Positions 22,758 through 31,788 are shown, numbered from the stretch's first letter. The stretch: DNA of 32,035 bases from Plebeiibacterium marinum (GCF_026013615.1 NZ_JAPDPI010000053.1:1-32035); one strand, 5' to 3'. Notes: generated by a model not told the origin, from the letters alone. A program made the numbers and translations.

Positions 22758-23918
22758 ATGACAACTCAAACTCCAATTAAAAACCGTATCGAAGTAGTCG
22801 ACTTTATCCGTGGTTTTGCCATTATGGCCATAATGTTGTTGCATAATATCGAAAGGTTTAATCTATATGTATTTCCCGGAGGATGGGATGGGATGAGTAA
22901 TGTGGATAGGGGAGTGTGGGATACCTTGTTTTTTATGTTCGGAGGAAAAACATATTCGTTATTTGCCTTGCTATTTGGTTTTACATTTTACATTATGTAC
23001 TCTAAAGCTAAAGAAAAAGGCAATGATTTTGGGGGCAGGTTTTTATGGCGTTTGTTGCTGTTGGCCTGTTTTGCTTGTGTTAATGCTGCCTTTTTTCCGG
23101 GGGAAGTCTTGATGTTGTATGCGGTAGTAGGAATTTTTCTGTTTGTGTTCAGAAAGGCTAATGATACAGTGCTGCTGATAGCTTCAGTGTTTTTTCTTTT
23201 ACAGCCCATGGAACTTTATTATTTTTTTAGAGACGTTTTTGACAGTGCCTTCGAAATCCCAAAGCAGATAAACTGGGGTATGCATGGTCAGGTAAAAGAG
23301 TATGTAAATGAAGGGTCGTTTGGTGCGCTGGTTAAAGGGAATACAACTGTAGGTCAGGTTTGGAGTATGATGTGGGCGGTTGAAAACGGAAGGTTTTTGC
23401 AGACTGCCGGTCTGTTTTTAATGGGTTTGTTTATAGGAAGAAAAGGTTGGTATAAACCTGAACCGTCGAATACGAAAATTTGGATACGGATTATAGTGCT
23501 GGCATTGCTGGGGGCTATAGTTATGTATTTTATGCAAAAGGAGTTTTATCTCAATCGCGATTTTGAATTCCGTAGATCTATTGGCGTAGCCATTGATATG
23601 TGGTTTAAGTTGGCTTGCACTTTTGTTTGGTTGAGCCAGTTTGTGCTGTTATACAAAACCAGCTTTTTCCGAAAAATGACCAAACCCTTTTTGTTTTATG
23701 GAAAAATGAGTTTGACCAATTATGTTACCCAATCTATTGTAGGCTCTCTGTTATACTTTCCGTATGCTTTTAACCTGGCTCCTAAAATTAGTGTTAGCGA
23801 GAGTTTGTTGCTGGGAGTGGTGTTGTTTGTTTTGCAAATTACGTTTTGTAACTGGTGGATTAAAAAATATAAGCAGGGGCCACTTGAAAAACTTTGGCAT
23901 AGATTAACGTGGATTTAG
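22758..23918 (+). CDS. DUF418 membrane protein
   Basis: The 386-residue protein has about eight to ten hydrophobic segments and the DUF418 pattern: VVDFIRGFAIMAIMLLHNIE at the start, KTYSLFALLFGFTFYIMYSK, GLFLMGLFIGRKGWY and a C-terminal YGKMSLTNYVTQSIVGSLLYF block. DUF418 proteins resemble acyltransferase-3 membrane enzymes in topology, but their substrate is not known. It starts at the first ATG after the MITE copy, and no promoter is obvious. Context gives no functional hint. Confidence 0.88.
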   Translation: MTTQTPIKNRIEVVDFIRGFAIMAIMLLHNIERFNLYVFPGGWDGMSNVDRGVWDTLFFMFGGKTYSLFALLFGFTFYIMYSKAKEKGNDFGGRFLWRLLLLACFACVNAAFFPGEVLMLYAVVGIFLFVFRKANDTVLLIASVFFLLQPMELYYFFRDVFDSAFEIPKQINWGMHGQVKEYVNEGSFGALVKGNTTVGQVWSMMWAVENGRFLQTAGLFLMGLFIGRKGWYKPEPSNTKIWIRIIVLALLGAIVMYFMQKEFYLNRDFEFRRSIGVAIDMWFKLACTFVWLSQFVLLYKTSFFRKMTKPFLFYGKMSLTNYVTQSIVGSLLYFPYAFNLAPKISVSESLLLGVVLFVLQITFCNWWIKKYKQGPLEKLWHRLTWI

Positions 23919-24852
23919 TGAGTGTATAACTACTCTGTACATTGGTTGTTGTTGAGAAGTAGAGCGCGTTTTTGTGTGACTTATTTTTTTGATGTTTATG
24001 TATTCTCCGGGAGGGTATATCTTGCAAAAAAAAATGATAAAAAAATGTATATTAATTTGTTTGTGAACAAGAATGAATTAATATTGCATCTGTTAACCCA
24101 ATAAATATATGGGGATTAATATTGCTTGCTTTTGTTATTGTTTTATAGATATTTGCAATGAAATGTGACAATATATCATGCCTGATTTTTGATGTTGGAG
24201 CAGCCTTGTGTGAGGCGTTTTGCAGCAGGTGGCTCCGGACTACCCTCAATTGTTTTGGTACCAAGCCAAAATTCTGATTGATCAAACAGATACTTCTTAA
24301 TATATATCAGGAAAACACTATGGAATAAACTCCTTTGCTGATACTTTGCCATATAGGATGGCTGATCAGAAGATGCTAAAAATTATTAGTAGATAGATTA
24401 AGTAATATGCATGAATTAAACAATTATCTGGTTCCTGCAAGAAAACTCATGATTCCTACGCTCACCCCTCAGTCCTCCCGAACTTGTATTCGGGAGGACT
24501 GAGGGGTGTGGGTGGGCTAACAAAAATTTCAGCAGTTTTTTTGCCAACACTATCTGGTTGCATGATGTGACGCAGGTTGTTGAATAAGATGCTTGTGGTA
24601 AAGGTTGTTTATTGATGTTATTACTACCTGTTCAGTATAAGATTCCATTTATTAAAGCTTGGAGCAAAAGCTAATTTTCAGACTTCAAATCCTCTTGATA
24701 AAAGGTTTTTTATGGCTAACTTGAATACGGTATCAAAGTAGGGTTGTGGATGGGTGCAAACTGACCAAAGGTGAGAACTGTAGCAGTCTTGAAACTTTTG
24801 CTTTGGATGCGGTATAATCTTAATTAAACTCACAAAAAAAAATAACAACCAA
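23919..24852. other. 934-base gap without a recognised gene
   Basis: Apart from the MITE-like copy at 24436-24545, I see no gene, no riboswitch I can name and no tRNA. Frames of 60-100 codons are open but have no supporting start or family signal. AT-rich blocks (24030-24180) and a T/A-balanced stretch near 24820 probably carry the promoter of the PLP operon. TATAAT at 24812-24817 is a weak candidate. A structured RNA cannot be ruled out. Confidence 0.5.
24436..24545 (+). mobile_element. MITE-like repeat, copy 4, with a 19-base perfect hairpin
   Basis: The left end is TGCAAGAAAACTC (24436-24448) and the right end a decayed GTTTTTTTGCCA. The centre is a perfect inverted repeat of 19 bases at 24464-24482 and 24489-24507 with the loop CTTGTA. 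The right part (CTGAAATTTTTGTTA in reverse) is shared with the partial copy at 31884. Confidence 0.75.
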
Positions 24853-25914
24853 ATGAATATTCTTGATGGCGTAAAATCAGCAGAAATAAGAATTACAAAA
24901 GAGGTAAGCAAATTGAGTGATATGGTAAAGGATAAGGACTTGTCGATTGTTGACAGAATAGAATCCTTAGAAGATATCATTTCTCTTGAAATAGGAGATA
25001 CTTCATTGAACAGGGCAAAAAACCTTGAGCGCGAAATGAATCTCAGGCAACTATATATTAAATATGAGGGGGAAAATCCTACCGGTACTCAAAAAGACCG
25101 GATTGCTTTTGCGCAAGTGCATGATGCTTTTAGAAGGGGGTTTGATATTATATCAGTAGCTACTTGTGGAAATTATGGTGTGGCAGTGGCATTTGCCGCT
25201 TATCTGGCAGGAGTACATTGTAAGATTTTTATCCCGGAAACTTACCATACCGAGCGAGTAAAGGAGATGGAACGTTTCGATGCTGAAATTATTAGGTTGC
25301 CGGGTACATATGAAGATGCTGTTTCTGAATCTAGCAGGCTTGCTTTGGTAAACGATTGGTACGATGCCAATCCGGGTGGTGCTAATACTTCCTTGCAAAT
25401 ATCAGCCTATGCTGAAATTGCCAAAGAAATTTATGACCAGCTAAGGGATGCGCCAAAGTATGTTGCTGCGCCAGTTTCTAATGGAACCTTGCTGGCCGGG
25501 GTTTATAGGGGGTTTGTGAGTTTGTATAAAAGGGGTAAAACATCCAGGATACCCATTTTTATTGCAGGATCTTCAGCCTACAAAAACCCTATTATTATGT
25601 CATTTAAATCTGGTTTGGATGCATGCGTTGATATTGATCCTAAGTTGATAAAGGAAACCGTGGTCAATGAACCCCTGATTAACTGGCACAGTTTTGATGG
25701 CAATGAAGCTCTTTTTGCCTTGAGACAATCAGATGGGGAGGCGCATCATATCAGTGATAAGAAGATGAAGGACATGAGTGTTTTTTTACATAAAAAGGAA
25801 GGCTACAGGATTTTGCCTGCTTCAACTTCCGGATTGATTGCCTTGCTCCAAAAGCATGAAAAGGAAAATCTGATTAATGATAGGTATGTGGCTATTTTAA
25901 CAGGAAAATACTAA
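24853..25914 (+). CDS. threonine-synthase-like PLP-dependent enzyme
   Basis: The 353-residue cytoplasmic enzyme belongs to fold-type II (threonine synthase, cysteate synthase, diaminopropionate-forming enzymes). The PLP lysine is K81 in NPTGTQKDR, and the phosphate loop is near TCGNYGVAVAFAAYLAG. Other conserved parts are FIPETYHTERVKEMERFDAEIIRLPGTYEDAV and a final ILPASTSGLIALL. Likely chemistry is beta- or gamma-replacement or elimination on an amino acid such as O-phosphohomoserine, phosphoserine or threonine. It opens the operon with the DUF1611 gene 109 bases on. It is shorter than true threonine synthase (over 400), so a specialised role is more likely. The substrate is unknown. Confidence 0.82.
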   Translation: MNILDGVKSAEIRITKEVSKLSDMVKDKDLSIVDRIESLEDIISLEIGDTSLNRAKNLEREMNLRQLYIKYEGENPTGTQKDRIAFAQVHDAFRRGFDIISVATCGNYGVAVAFAAYLAGVHCKIFIPETYHTERVKEMERFDAEIIRLPGTYEDAVSESSRLALVNDWYDANPGGANTSLQISAYAEIAKEIYDQLRDAPKYVAAPVSNGTLLAGVYRGFVSLYKRGKTSRIPIFIAGSSAYKNPIIMSFKSGLDACVDIDPKLIKETVVNEPLINWHSFDGNEALFALRQSDGEAHHISDKKMKDMSVFLHKKEGYRILPASTSGLIALLQKHEKENLINDRYVAILTGKY

Positions 25915-26023
25915 TATGGATATATGAACAGGTAACCTTGGGGACATGCAGGCTGAGAATATAATGAATGCTTATAAAGGCTTGTGGTTTTTAGGTTGCT
26001 GGTGTTATGCAAAAATGTAACAA

Positions 26024-27094
26024 ATGAAAAAGTCAATAGATGGAAAAGCCCTGGTATATGCAGGAGGGGCTTATAATACGCCCAATGGTAAAACAGCTCA
26101 TGGATTGGTGCGTTTTACCGAACGGTATGATATAGTTGGTGTTATTGATGCTGAATATGCAGGACAGGATGCAGGAATGGTACTGGATGGAAAACCTTGT
26201 GGTATTCCAATATTTGGCGATTTTAACACAGCTATGGATGTATTGGGAGACCAATATAGACCAGATACATTGGTTGTTGGTCTTGCTCCGGATGGAGGGA
26301 GACTGCCTCAGGAAGCTAAAGATGTGATAGCTGAAGCTTTGAATAAAGGGATGAATGTTGATAGTGGGTTGCACGACTTTTTGTATAAAAATGAAGAGCT
26401 TATGGCAACGGCTATTAAAAATAATTGCCGTATTCGGGATATTCGTCGTACACCAGATCGTGATGAACTGCATTTCTTCAGTGGCAAGATTGAGGAAGTA
26501 GATTGTTTAAAAATAGCTGTGTTGGGTACAGATTCTGCCATAGGAAAGCGAACAACGGCGTGGATTATTGTTCATTCATTTCGTGAGGCCGGGTTGAAAG
26601 CTGAAATGATTGGTACTGGACAAACAGCCTGGATGCAAGGAGCGAAATATTCTATGGTAATGGATAGTTGTATCAATGATTTTGTGTCGGGTGAAATTGA
26701 ACATGCCGTACATGAAGCATGGAAAAATGAGTCGCCAGACTTAATCGTGATTGAAGGTCAGGGTAGTTTAATGAATCCCGCTTACCCCGGAGGTTTTGAA
26801 ATACTTGCAGCAGGGAGACCTGATTATGTTGTTTTGCAGCATGCCCCCAAAAGGGTTGAATATGATGGTTTTCCAGGATATAAACTGCATGGGCTTAAAG
26901 AACAGGTTGCTGCTATTGAAACTATTTCGGGTAAAAAGGTAATAGCCATTACCGTAAACCATGAAGATATGGAAAAGGACGAAATTATTCCGGCTTGTGA
27001 TAATATAACCAGAGAAACCGGTTTGCCGGCATTTGATGTATTAGAATACGGTGCATATGAATTGGTAAAACTTCTTAAATCCTATTTAAAGTGA
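26024..27094 (+). CDS. DUF1611 P-loop protein (DgcN-like N-acyltransferase family)
   Basis: The 356-residue protein has a Rossmann-like N-terminal half (KALVYAGGAYNTPNGKTAHGL, then VIDAEYAGQDAG) and a P-loop C-terminal half. The Walker-A-like motif is G168-TDSAIGKR-T177, and LIVIEGQGSLMNPAYPG follows. The DUF1611 family includes DgcN, reported to N-acetylate D-glutamate, which works with the racemase DgcA of the enolase superfamily. An enolase-superfamily epimerase lies three genes downstream here. An ATP-dependent reaction is also compatible with the P-loop. Its stop overlaps the next gene's GTG by four bases (GTGA), so the two are translationally coupled. The family assignment is firm, the substrate not. 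Confidence 0.85.
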   Translation: MKKSIDGKALVYAGGAYNTPNGKTAHGLVRFTERYDIVGVIDAEYAGQDAGMVLDGKPCGIPIFGDFNTAMDVLGDQYRPDTLVVGLAPDGGRLPQEAKDVIAEALNKGMNVDSGLHDFLYKNEELMATAIKNNCRIRDIRRTPDRDELHFFSGKIEEVDCLKIAVLGTDSAIGKRTTAWIIVHSFREAGLKAEMIGTGQTAWMQGAKYSMVMDSCINDFVSGEIEHAVHEAWKNESPDLIVIEGQGSLMNPAYPGGFEILAAGRPDYVVLQHAPKRVEYDGFPGYKLHGLKEQVAAIETISGKKVIAITVNHEDMEKDEIIPACDNITRETGLPAFDVLEYGAYELVKLLKSYLK

Positions 27095-28608
27095 TTACTA
27101 TAGAATCTTTTGTCGTTATCAAAAAACTATCAGTTGTTGATATTCGGATAGAACCCAAAAAAGTTAAGGCTAGTTATGTAGTTGAAAAGTTTGATGGAAA
27201 TGGGGTGTCGTATGATCTGGTGTATACATATGATAATGAATATTTTGATAAAAATTCTTATGATGATGTGAACCTTGCCTCAATGATGCTTGTACAAGTG
27301 GCTTTGAATTATGGCTTGTTTTGTAAAGTAATTGAATTTGATGGTTTGTTTGATAAGGTGGATCAGCGATTTATCAGGGATATGATGGAAAACACATCCC
27401 GTGAGGTTTTTACAAACAAGCTGCTTGTGAAAAATGAGTTTTTAAAACCGCCTTTTGATAGTCTTCGACCAGAAAAAAGGGAGGTTTATACCTTGGCAAG
27501 CCTTGTTTTTTCCAACACTCAATTCACAAACTTGCATAAGAATAAAGCTGGCACATCAACTGATTTGAATAAATATGCCATATTAAGCAGCGGGGGCAAA
27601 GATAGTTTATTAACCTACGGTATTGTTAAGGAGTTGGGGGAGGCTTATCCTGTTTTCATAAATGAAGCAGGGAGGCACTGGTATACAGCCTATAATTCTT
27701 ACCATCATTTTGCTGATGCGGAACCAAATACTGAAAAGCCATGGTGTAACAGTGACCGGGTTTTTAATTGGATGCTTAAGCATTTGCCTTTTATTAAAGA
27801 TAATTATGCCAATATAAGAGCTGATATTTATCCTGTAAGGTTATGGACTGTTGCTGTGTTTTTATTTGGAGTGTTGCCTGTTGTCCGGAAAAAAGGAATC
27901 GGTAATGTTCTGATTGGAGATGAATATGATACAACAGTTAAGGGGAACATGGATGGCATTTCTCATTATAATGGGTTGTATGATCAAAGTAAATATTTTG
28001 ATAATGCTTTAACCCGGTACTATTTTAAAAAAGGCTGGAACATTTATCAATATTCCTTGCTGCGTAGCTTGTCGGAAATGTTGATTATGAAAATTCTGGT
28101 AAAAAGGTATCCTGATCTTCAAAAGCACCAGGTGTCCTGTCATGCAGCTCATAAAAAAGGGGAGCACATGCATCCCTGTGGTAATTGCGAAAAATGTCGT
28201 AGGATTATTGGTATGCTCAAAGCCCTGGATGAAAACCCCGAACATTGTGGTTATGATCCCGGGCAAATAGACAGGGGGCTAAAAGCATTAGGGTTTAAAT
28301 CGGTAAAACAGATAGGGAGCGATGCGGCACATTTATATTATATGTTGCAGGAAAAGAACCTTTTGGTTGATAACGAATTTACTCGTAAAGCAGCCAAAAA
28401 GCATCCGGAAATTATGAAGTTGAGGTTTGATACGGAAAGGAGTTGTCTCGACGACCTGCCTGAACATATCCGTAAACCTTTGTTTACTATACTTATGCAA
28501 TATTCCAGCGGAGCAGTGCAGCGTGTGAATGGAAAGTGGATAGATGTAGATGTTGATGATGATTTTTTAAACATGGGTAATTATAAATATGATGAAGGAT
28601 CAAAGTAA
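27091..28608 (+). CDS. QueC-like PP-loop ATPase with zinc-type cysteine cluster
   Basis: The 505-residue protein starts at a GTG overlapping the DUF1611 stop. The PP-loop of N-type ATP pyrophosphatases, S167-GGKDS172, is followed by a long central region and a cysteine cluster: C350-H, then C363-GN-C366-EK-C369-R. QueC (7-cyano-7-deazaguanine synthase) has the same SCH/Y...CGxCxxCxxR zinc layout. PP-loop enzymes activate a carboxylate or amide with ATP for attack by ammonia, an amine or sulfur. The N-terminal 160 residues (about 25-145 beta-alpha mixed) and the C-terminal 100 are extra compared with QueC (about 230). It may form an amide, nitrile or peptide bond on the operon's substrate. The acceptor is unknown. 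Confidence 0.72.
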   Translation: MITIESFVVIKKLSVVDIRIEPKKVKASYVVEKFDGNGVSYDLVYTYDNEYFDKNSYDDVNLASMMLVQVALNYGLFCKVIEFDGLFDKVDQRFIRDMMENTSREVFTNKLLVKNEFLKPPFDSLRPEKREVYTLASLVFSNTQFTNLHKNKAGTSTDLNKYAILSSGGKDSLLTYGIVKELGEAYPVFINEAGRHWYTAYNSYHHFADAEPNTEKPWCNSDRVFNWMLKHLPFIKDNYANIRADIYPVRLWTVAVFLFGVLPVVRKKGIGNVLIGDEYDTTVKGNMDGISHYNGLYDQSKYFDNALTRYYFKKGWNIYQYSLLRSLSEMLIMKILVKRYPDLQKHQVSCHAAHKKGEHMHPCGNCEKCRRIIGMLKALDENPEHCGYDPGQIDRGLKALGFKSVKQIGSDAAHLYYMLQEKNLLVDNEFTRKAAKKHPEIMKLRFDTERSCLDDLPEHIRKPLFTILMQYSSGAVQRVNGKWIDVDVDDDFLNMGNYKYDEGSK

Positions 28609-29392
28609 ATATCCTGATTATATGTGGGCCACATTGTCATGGCCTCAAATTCAGGAAAGGTTGAAAATTGTGGATACTGCAATTTTGCCTTGTGGGGCAA
28701 TAGAACAGCATGGGCCACACCTGCCCCTTGATGTGGACTTTTTTGATGCTGAGTATCTCGCCAAAGAAGTAGCCCGGCATTGTAATGACCCTAAGCCATT
28801 TGTTTTGCCGGCTATTCCTTATGGGGTATCTTATCATCATAGTGATTTCAAAGGTACTTTATCGGTAACTAATAATGCATTGTCGGCAATTATATATGAT
28901 ATAGGCATGAGCTTGGCACATAATGGGATAAAAAAAATTGTGTTGCTGAATGGGCATGGTGATAATGCTCCCACATTAGCCTATGCAGCTCAAATGATCA
29001 ATCGTGATGCGCGTATTTTTGTTTGTGTTGAAACAGGAGAAACCAGTGACGTAGATTTATACCGGCTCATTGATACATCCAATGATATTCATGCAGGAGA
29101 AATAGAAACCAGTACCACGCTTGCCATCAGACCTGAATTGGTTGATATGGACAAAGCGGTTGATGATACTCTTGACCTGGATAATGTATATTTGGATTAT
29201 ACATCAGAAAGAGGTGTGAACTGGTATGTGCATACAGAAAAACTTACCAGCTCTGGTGTTATGGGGGATGCAACCAAGGCAACAGTTGAAAAGGGCAAAA
29301 AGATGTGGGATATCATGATTAAAAAGATGGTGGATTTTGTTGAAACAATAAAAAATACGCCTTCAGATAAACTGTTTCGGAATCGGTATTAA
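28589..29392 (+). CDS. creatininase-family metal amidohydrolase
   Basis: The 267-residue cytoplasmic hydrolase has the creatininase metal site: E39-QHGPHLPL-D48, N121-GHGDN126 and H168-AGEIETS175, giving acidic and histidine ligands for two metal ions. Family members open amide bonds in creatinine, in formamidopyrimidines, or in the mycofactocin peptide. The gene overlaps the PP-loop gene by 20 bases and begins either at 28589 or at the second ATG (28592). It could deacylate or split the product of the epimerase and DUF1611 proteins. The Asn-Asp in NGHGDN replaces the usual GG-N of some relatives. The substrate is unknown. Confidence 0.85.
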   Translation: MMKDQSKYPDYMWATLSWPQIQERLKIVDTAILPCGAIEQHGPHLPLDVDFFDAEYLAKEVARHCNDPKPFVLPAIPYGVSYHHSDFKGTLSVTNNALSAIIYDIGMSLAHNGIKKIVLLNGHGDNAPTLAYAAQMINRDARIFVCVETGETSDVDLYRLIDTSNDIHAGEIETSTTLAIRPELVDMDKAVDDTLDLDNVYLDYTSERGVNWYVHTEKLTSSGVMGDATKATVEKGKKMWDIMIKKMVDFVETIKNTPSDKLFRNRY

Positions 29393-29409
29393 AAGAAAAT
29401 ATAAAGCAT

Positions 29410-30474
29410 ATGAAAATTACCAAAGTAGAGTATTACAGGTTTGATATGCCTCTTGCTGTTCCCTACACTATAGCTTATGAAACAATAAGTAAAACAACCA
29501 ATATAATACTAAAGCTATCAACGGATAAAGGTATTACCGGATGGGGTTGTGCAGCACCAGATGTGGAAGTGACAAGGGAAACTCCGGAAGAAGTGGTGCG
29601 GAACATTGAGACTGTGATAATTGGTTTATTGCAAGGGGAATCTCCATTTCAGTTATCACGCATTACCCATTATTTAAAACAGGTATGCCCCAAGGCTTCC
29701 TCTACTATAGCCATGGTTGATATGGCACTGTATGATTTGCTTGCGCGTAAGGCAAAGTTACCCCTTTATCAGCTGTTGGGTGGTTTTCGTGAAATGATAC
29801 CAACCAGTATCACCATAGGGATATTATCTGTAAAAGAAACGATGGAGCAAGCCGGGTATTATTTAAAGCAGGGGTTTACTATCCTAAAACTAAAAGGCGG
29901 AGCAAACCTGGATGAAGATGTTGAAAAATTGATGAAATTAAGGGAGCGGTTTGGGGATGATTTCGTCCTGCGTTTTGATGCCAACCAAGGGTATTCTCCC
30001 GAAGAGGCAATTGAGTTGATTGAGAAAACGAGAAATGCAAATATTGAAATATTAGAGCAGCCAACAAAACAAACTCATGAAGAACATTTGGGTGAGGTTA
30101 CCCAAAATATCGATATTCCGGTAATGGCTGACGAGAGTATAAAAACTTTAAAGGACGCTTTTAGGCTTGCAAGTAATGAATTGATTGATATGGTTAATAT
30201 TAAAATAATGAAGGTGGGTGGTATTCTGGAATCCCAACATATTAACTCGGTGGCAAAAGCCGCTGGATTGCAGGTTATGGTTGGCTGTATTGATGAATGT
30301 GCTTTGGGTATATCTGCAGGGCTTCATTTTGCTTTGAGCAGGCCAAATATTGAATATGCAGATCTGGATGGTCATCTGGATCTGCTGGACGATCCCTTCT
30401 ATGATCTTTTTACCCTTAAAAATGGGATTTTATACCCTTCAAAAGAGTATGGATTGGGAAAGGTAAGGTTATAG
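29410..30474 (+). CDS. dipeptide epimerase (enolase superfamily, AEE-like)
   Basis: The 354-residue enzyme would invert an alpha-carbon of a dipeptide or N-acyl amino acid. The catalytic lysines K160 and K162 (KLK-GG) and K265, and the metal ligands D190, E216 and D241, are all present. A DxD pair (D318, D320 in ADLDGH), used by L-Ala-D/L-Glu epimerases to hold the free amino end, is also there. The spacings between these residues (24 from D241 to K265, 77 to D318) agree with the Bacillus subtilis enzyme as I remember it. An N-acetyl-D-glutamate racemase (DgcA) role is the main alternative. It starts 17 bases after the creatininase stop and ends the operon. Confidence 0.88.
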   Translation: MKITKVEYYRFDMPLAVPYTIAYETISKTTNIILKLSTDKGITGWGCAAPDVEVTRETPEEVVRNIETVIIGLLQGESPFQLSRITHYLKQVCPKASSTIAMVDMALYDLLARKAKLPLYQLLGGFREMIPTSITIGILSVKETMEQAGYYLKQGFTILKLKGGANLDEDVEKLMKLRERFGDDFVLRFDANQGYSPEEAIELIEKTRNANIEILEQPTKQTHEEHLGEVTQNIDIPVMADESIKTLKDAFRLASNELIDMVNIKIMKVGGILESQHINSVAKAAGLQVMVGCIDECALGISAGLHFALSRPNIEYADLDGHLDLLDDPFYDLFTLKNGILYPSKEYGLGKVRL

Positions 30475-30690
30475 GCGCTTGTGAAATCGTAAAGTCAAGA
30501 ATTTTATTATTGATTATTTAAAATAAGTGTTGAAGGTAAATATCTCTCTGTAGTTAAAGTCTGGTTAATGTTAGGTTAAACGAGGGTTGAATTTTTGTAT
30601 TGTTTTATGTTGTTGATACATTGGTGATTCATTGTCGATTGTGGCAATGGAAATGTAGTTAAACAGTTTAAAAATTTAAAACGAAACGTA

Positions 30691-31788
30691 ATGAGAAAAT
30701 TTACTTTTTTAACCCTTTGCTTTTTTGTGTCTTTATGTTCTTGTTCCGGTACCAACGGACCGTTAAAAATAACTGCGGATATCCAGGGGTACCCTGACGG
30801 GACTATGGTGGTATTAAGGAATTTGGAAACCAATAAAATACTAGACACTACCTATATTAAAAAATACAAATTTGATTTTGATGTTTTAAATACAAAAGCA
30901 GCGCCACATGGCATATTTATAGGAAAAGGGCGGGAAACAGAGTACTTAGCTCTTTTTGTGGAAAATGTTGATATAACGATATCTGGTAAAAAGGGGGAGG
31001 TGAAATATGCCAGTGTTAAAGGGGGTGAGATACAAAGTCAACATAACCGGTATTTTAATTCCAGGCTGTCTTTGGAGCTTCAACTCGATAGTCTGACGAA
31101 CGTTTTAATGGGGGCAATGCAGGTCCAGGATATGGAGAAGGTTCAGGCCATATCAGAACGGCAAAGAAACCTGATTCAGGAAGGGTTTGTGTTTGGCGCA
31201 AAATATATAAAAGAGAATTCTGATCAGATTTATAGCGCCTTTACCTTAAAAAACTTAATTGGTGGACTTCAAAAATCCGAAGTCTGCTCTTTGTACGATA
31301 ACTTATCCCCTGAAGTGAAAGATTCTGAATATGCAAAAACAATTTTAAAATGGCTCGAGCTTAACAAAGATGTTAAAATTGGGGATGTGGCCGAGGGCTT
31401 TACCTTGCCGGATATTAAAGGGGGAAAAGTCTGTTTTAAAGATTTTCAGGGAAGGTATATTCTTTTGGAGTTTTGGAAACCCGGTTGTCCGGGCTGTGTG
31501 CGTGAAAATGAAAACATTTTGAAAGTGTATAATAAATACAAGGAAAAGAACCTGGAGGTTATAAGCATTGCAAATGTCAAAAATATGGATAACCTGATCA
31601 AAGCCTCGGATAAGTATTTTATTAAATGGTGCTCCTTGCAGGATATAGATTCTAAAGACGGAAATGTTGCTGCCCGATATAATGTTACAGTTGTTCCTTC
31701 AAACTTTTTAATTGATCCCTCTGGCAGGATTATCGCAAAAGATTTAAAAGGAGACGAATTGGAAAAAACACTTAAAGGCTTGTTGTAA
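30691..31788 (+). CDS. TlpA/ResA-like thioredoxin lipoprotein with DUF4369 domain
   Basis: The 365-residue lipoprotein has a signal (MRKFTFLTLCFFVSLCSC) with the lipidated cysteine probably at 18 and SGTNG after it. The N-terminal DUF4369 part (LKITADIQGYPDGTMVVLRNLE) covers about 25-120. The C-terminal AhpC/TlpA thioredoxin fold includes VGDVAEGFTLPDIKGG and a CPGC redox site in FWKPGCPGCVRE. The cis-proline VVPSNFLIDPSG is intact. Family members reduce periplasmic disulfides, often for cytochrome c. It lies 216 bases past the epimerase gene with no obvious shared transcript. CPGC is a rare active-site dipeptide, which would alter the redox potential. The target is unknown. Confidence 0.88.
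   Translation: MRKFTFLTLCFFVSLCSCSGTNGPLKITADIQGYPDGTMVVLRNLETNKILDTTYIKKYKFDFDVLNTKAAPHGIFIGKGRETEYLALFVENVDITISGKKGEVKYASVKGGEIQSQHNRYFNSRLSLELQLDSLTNVLMGAMQVQDMEKVQAISERQRNLIQEGFVFGAKYIKENSDQIYSAFTLKNLIGGLQKSEVCSLYDNLSPEVKDSEYAKTILKWLELNKDVKIGDVAEGFTLPDIKGGKVCFKDFQGRYILLEFWKPGCPGCVRENENILKVYNKYKEKNLEVISIANVKNMDNLIKASDKYFIKWCSLQDIDSKDGNVAARYNVTVVPSNFLIDPSGRIIAKDLKGDELEKTLKGLL

Noticed and set aside
26033-26473. 146-codon open frame opposite the DUF1611 gene
   Set aside because: It is a shadow frame of a well-supported gene.
27091-28608. Phage-defence role as a QatC or CBASS QueC-like protein
   Set aside because: The Qat and CBASS partner genes (QatA, B and D, or a cyclase and effector) are absent, and the neighbours are metabolic enzymes.
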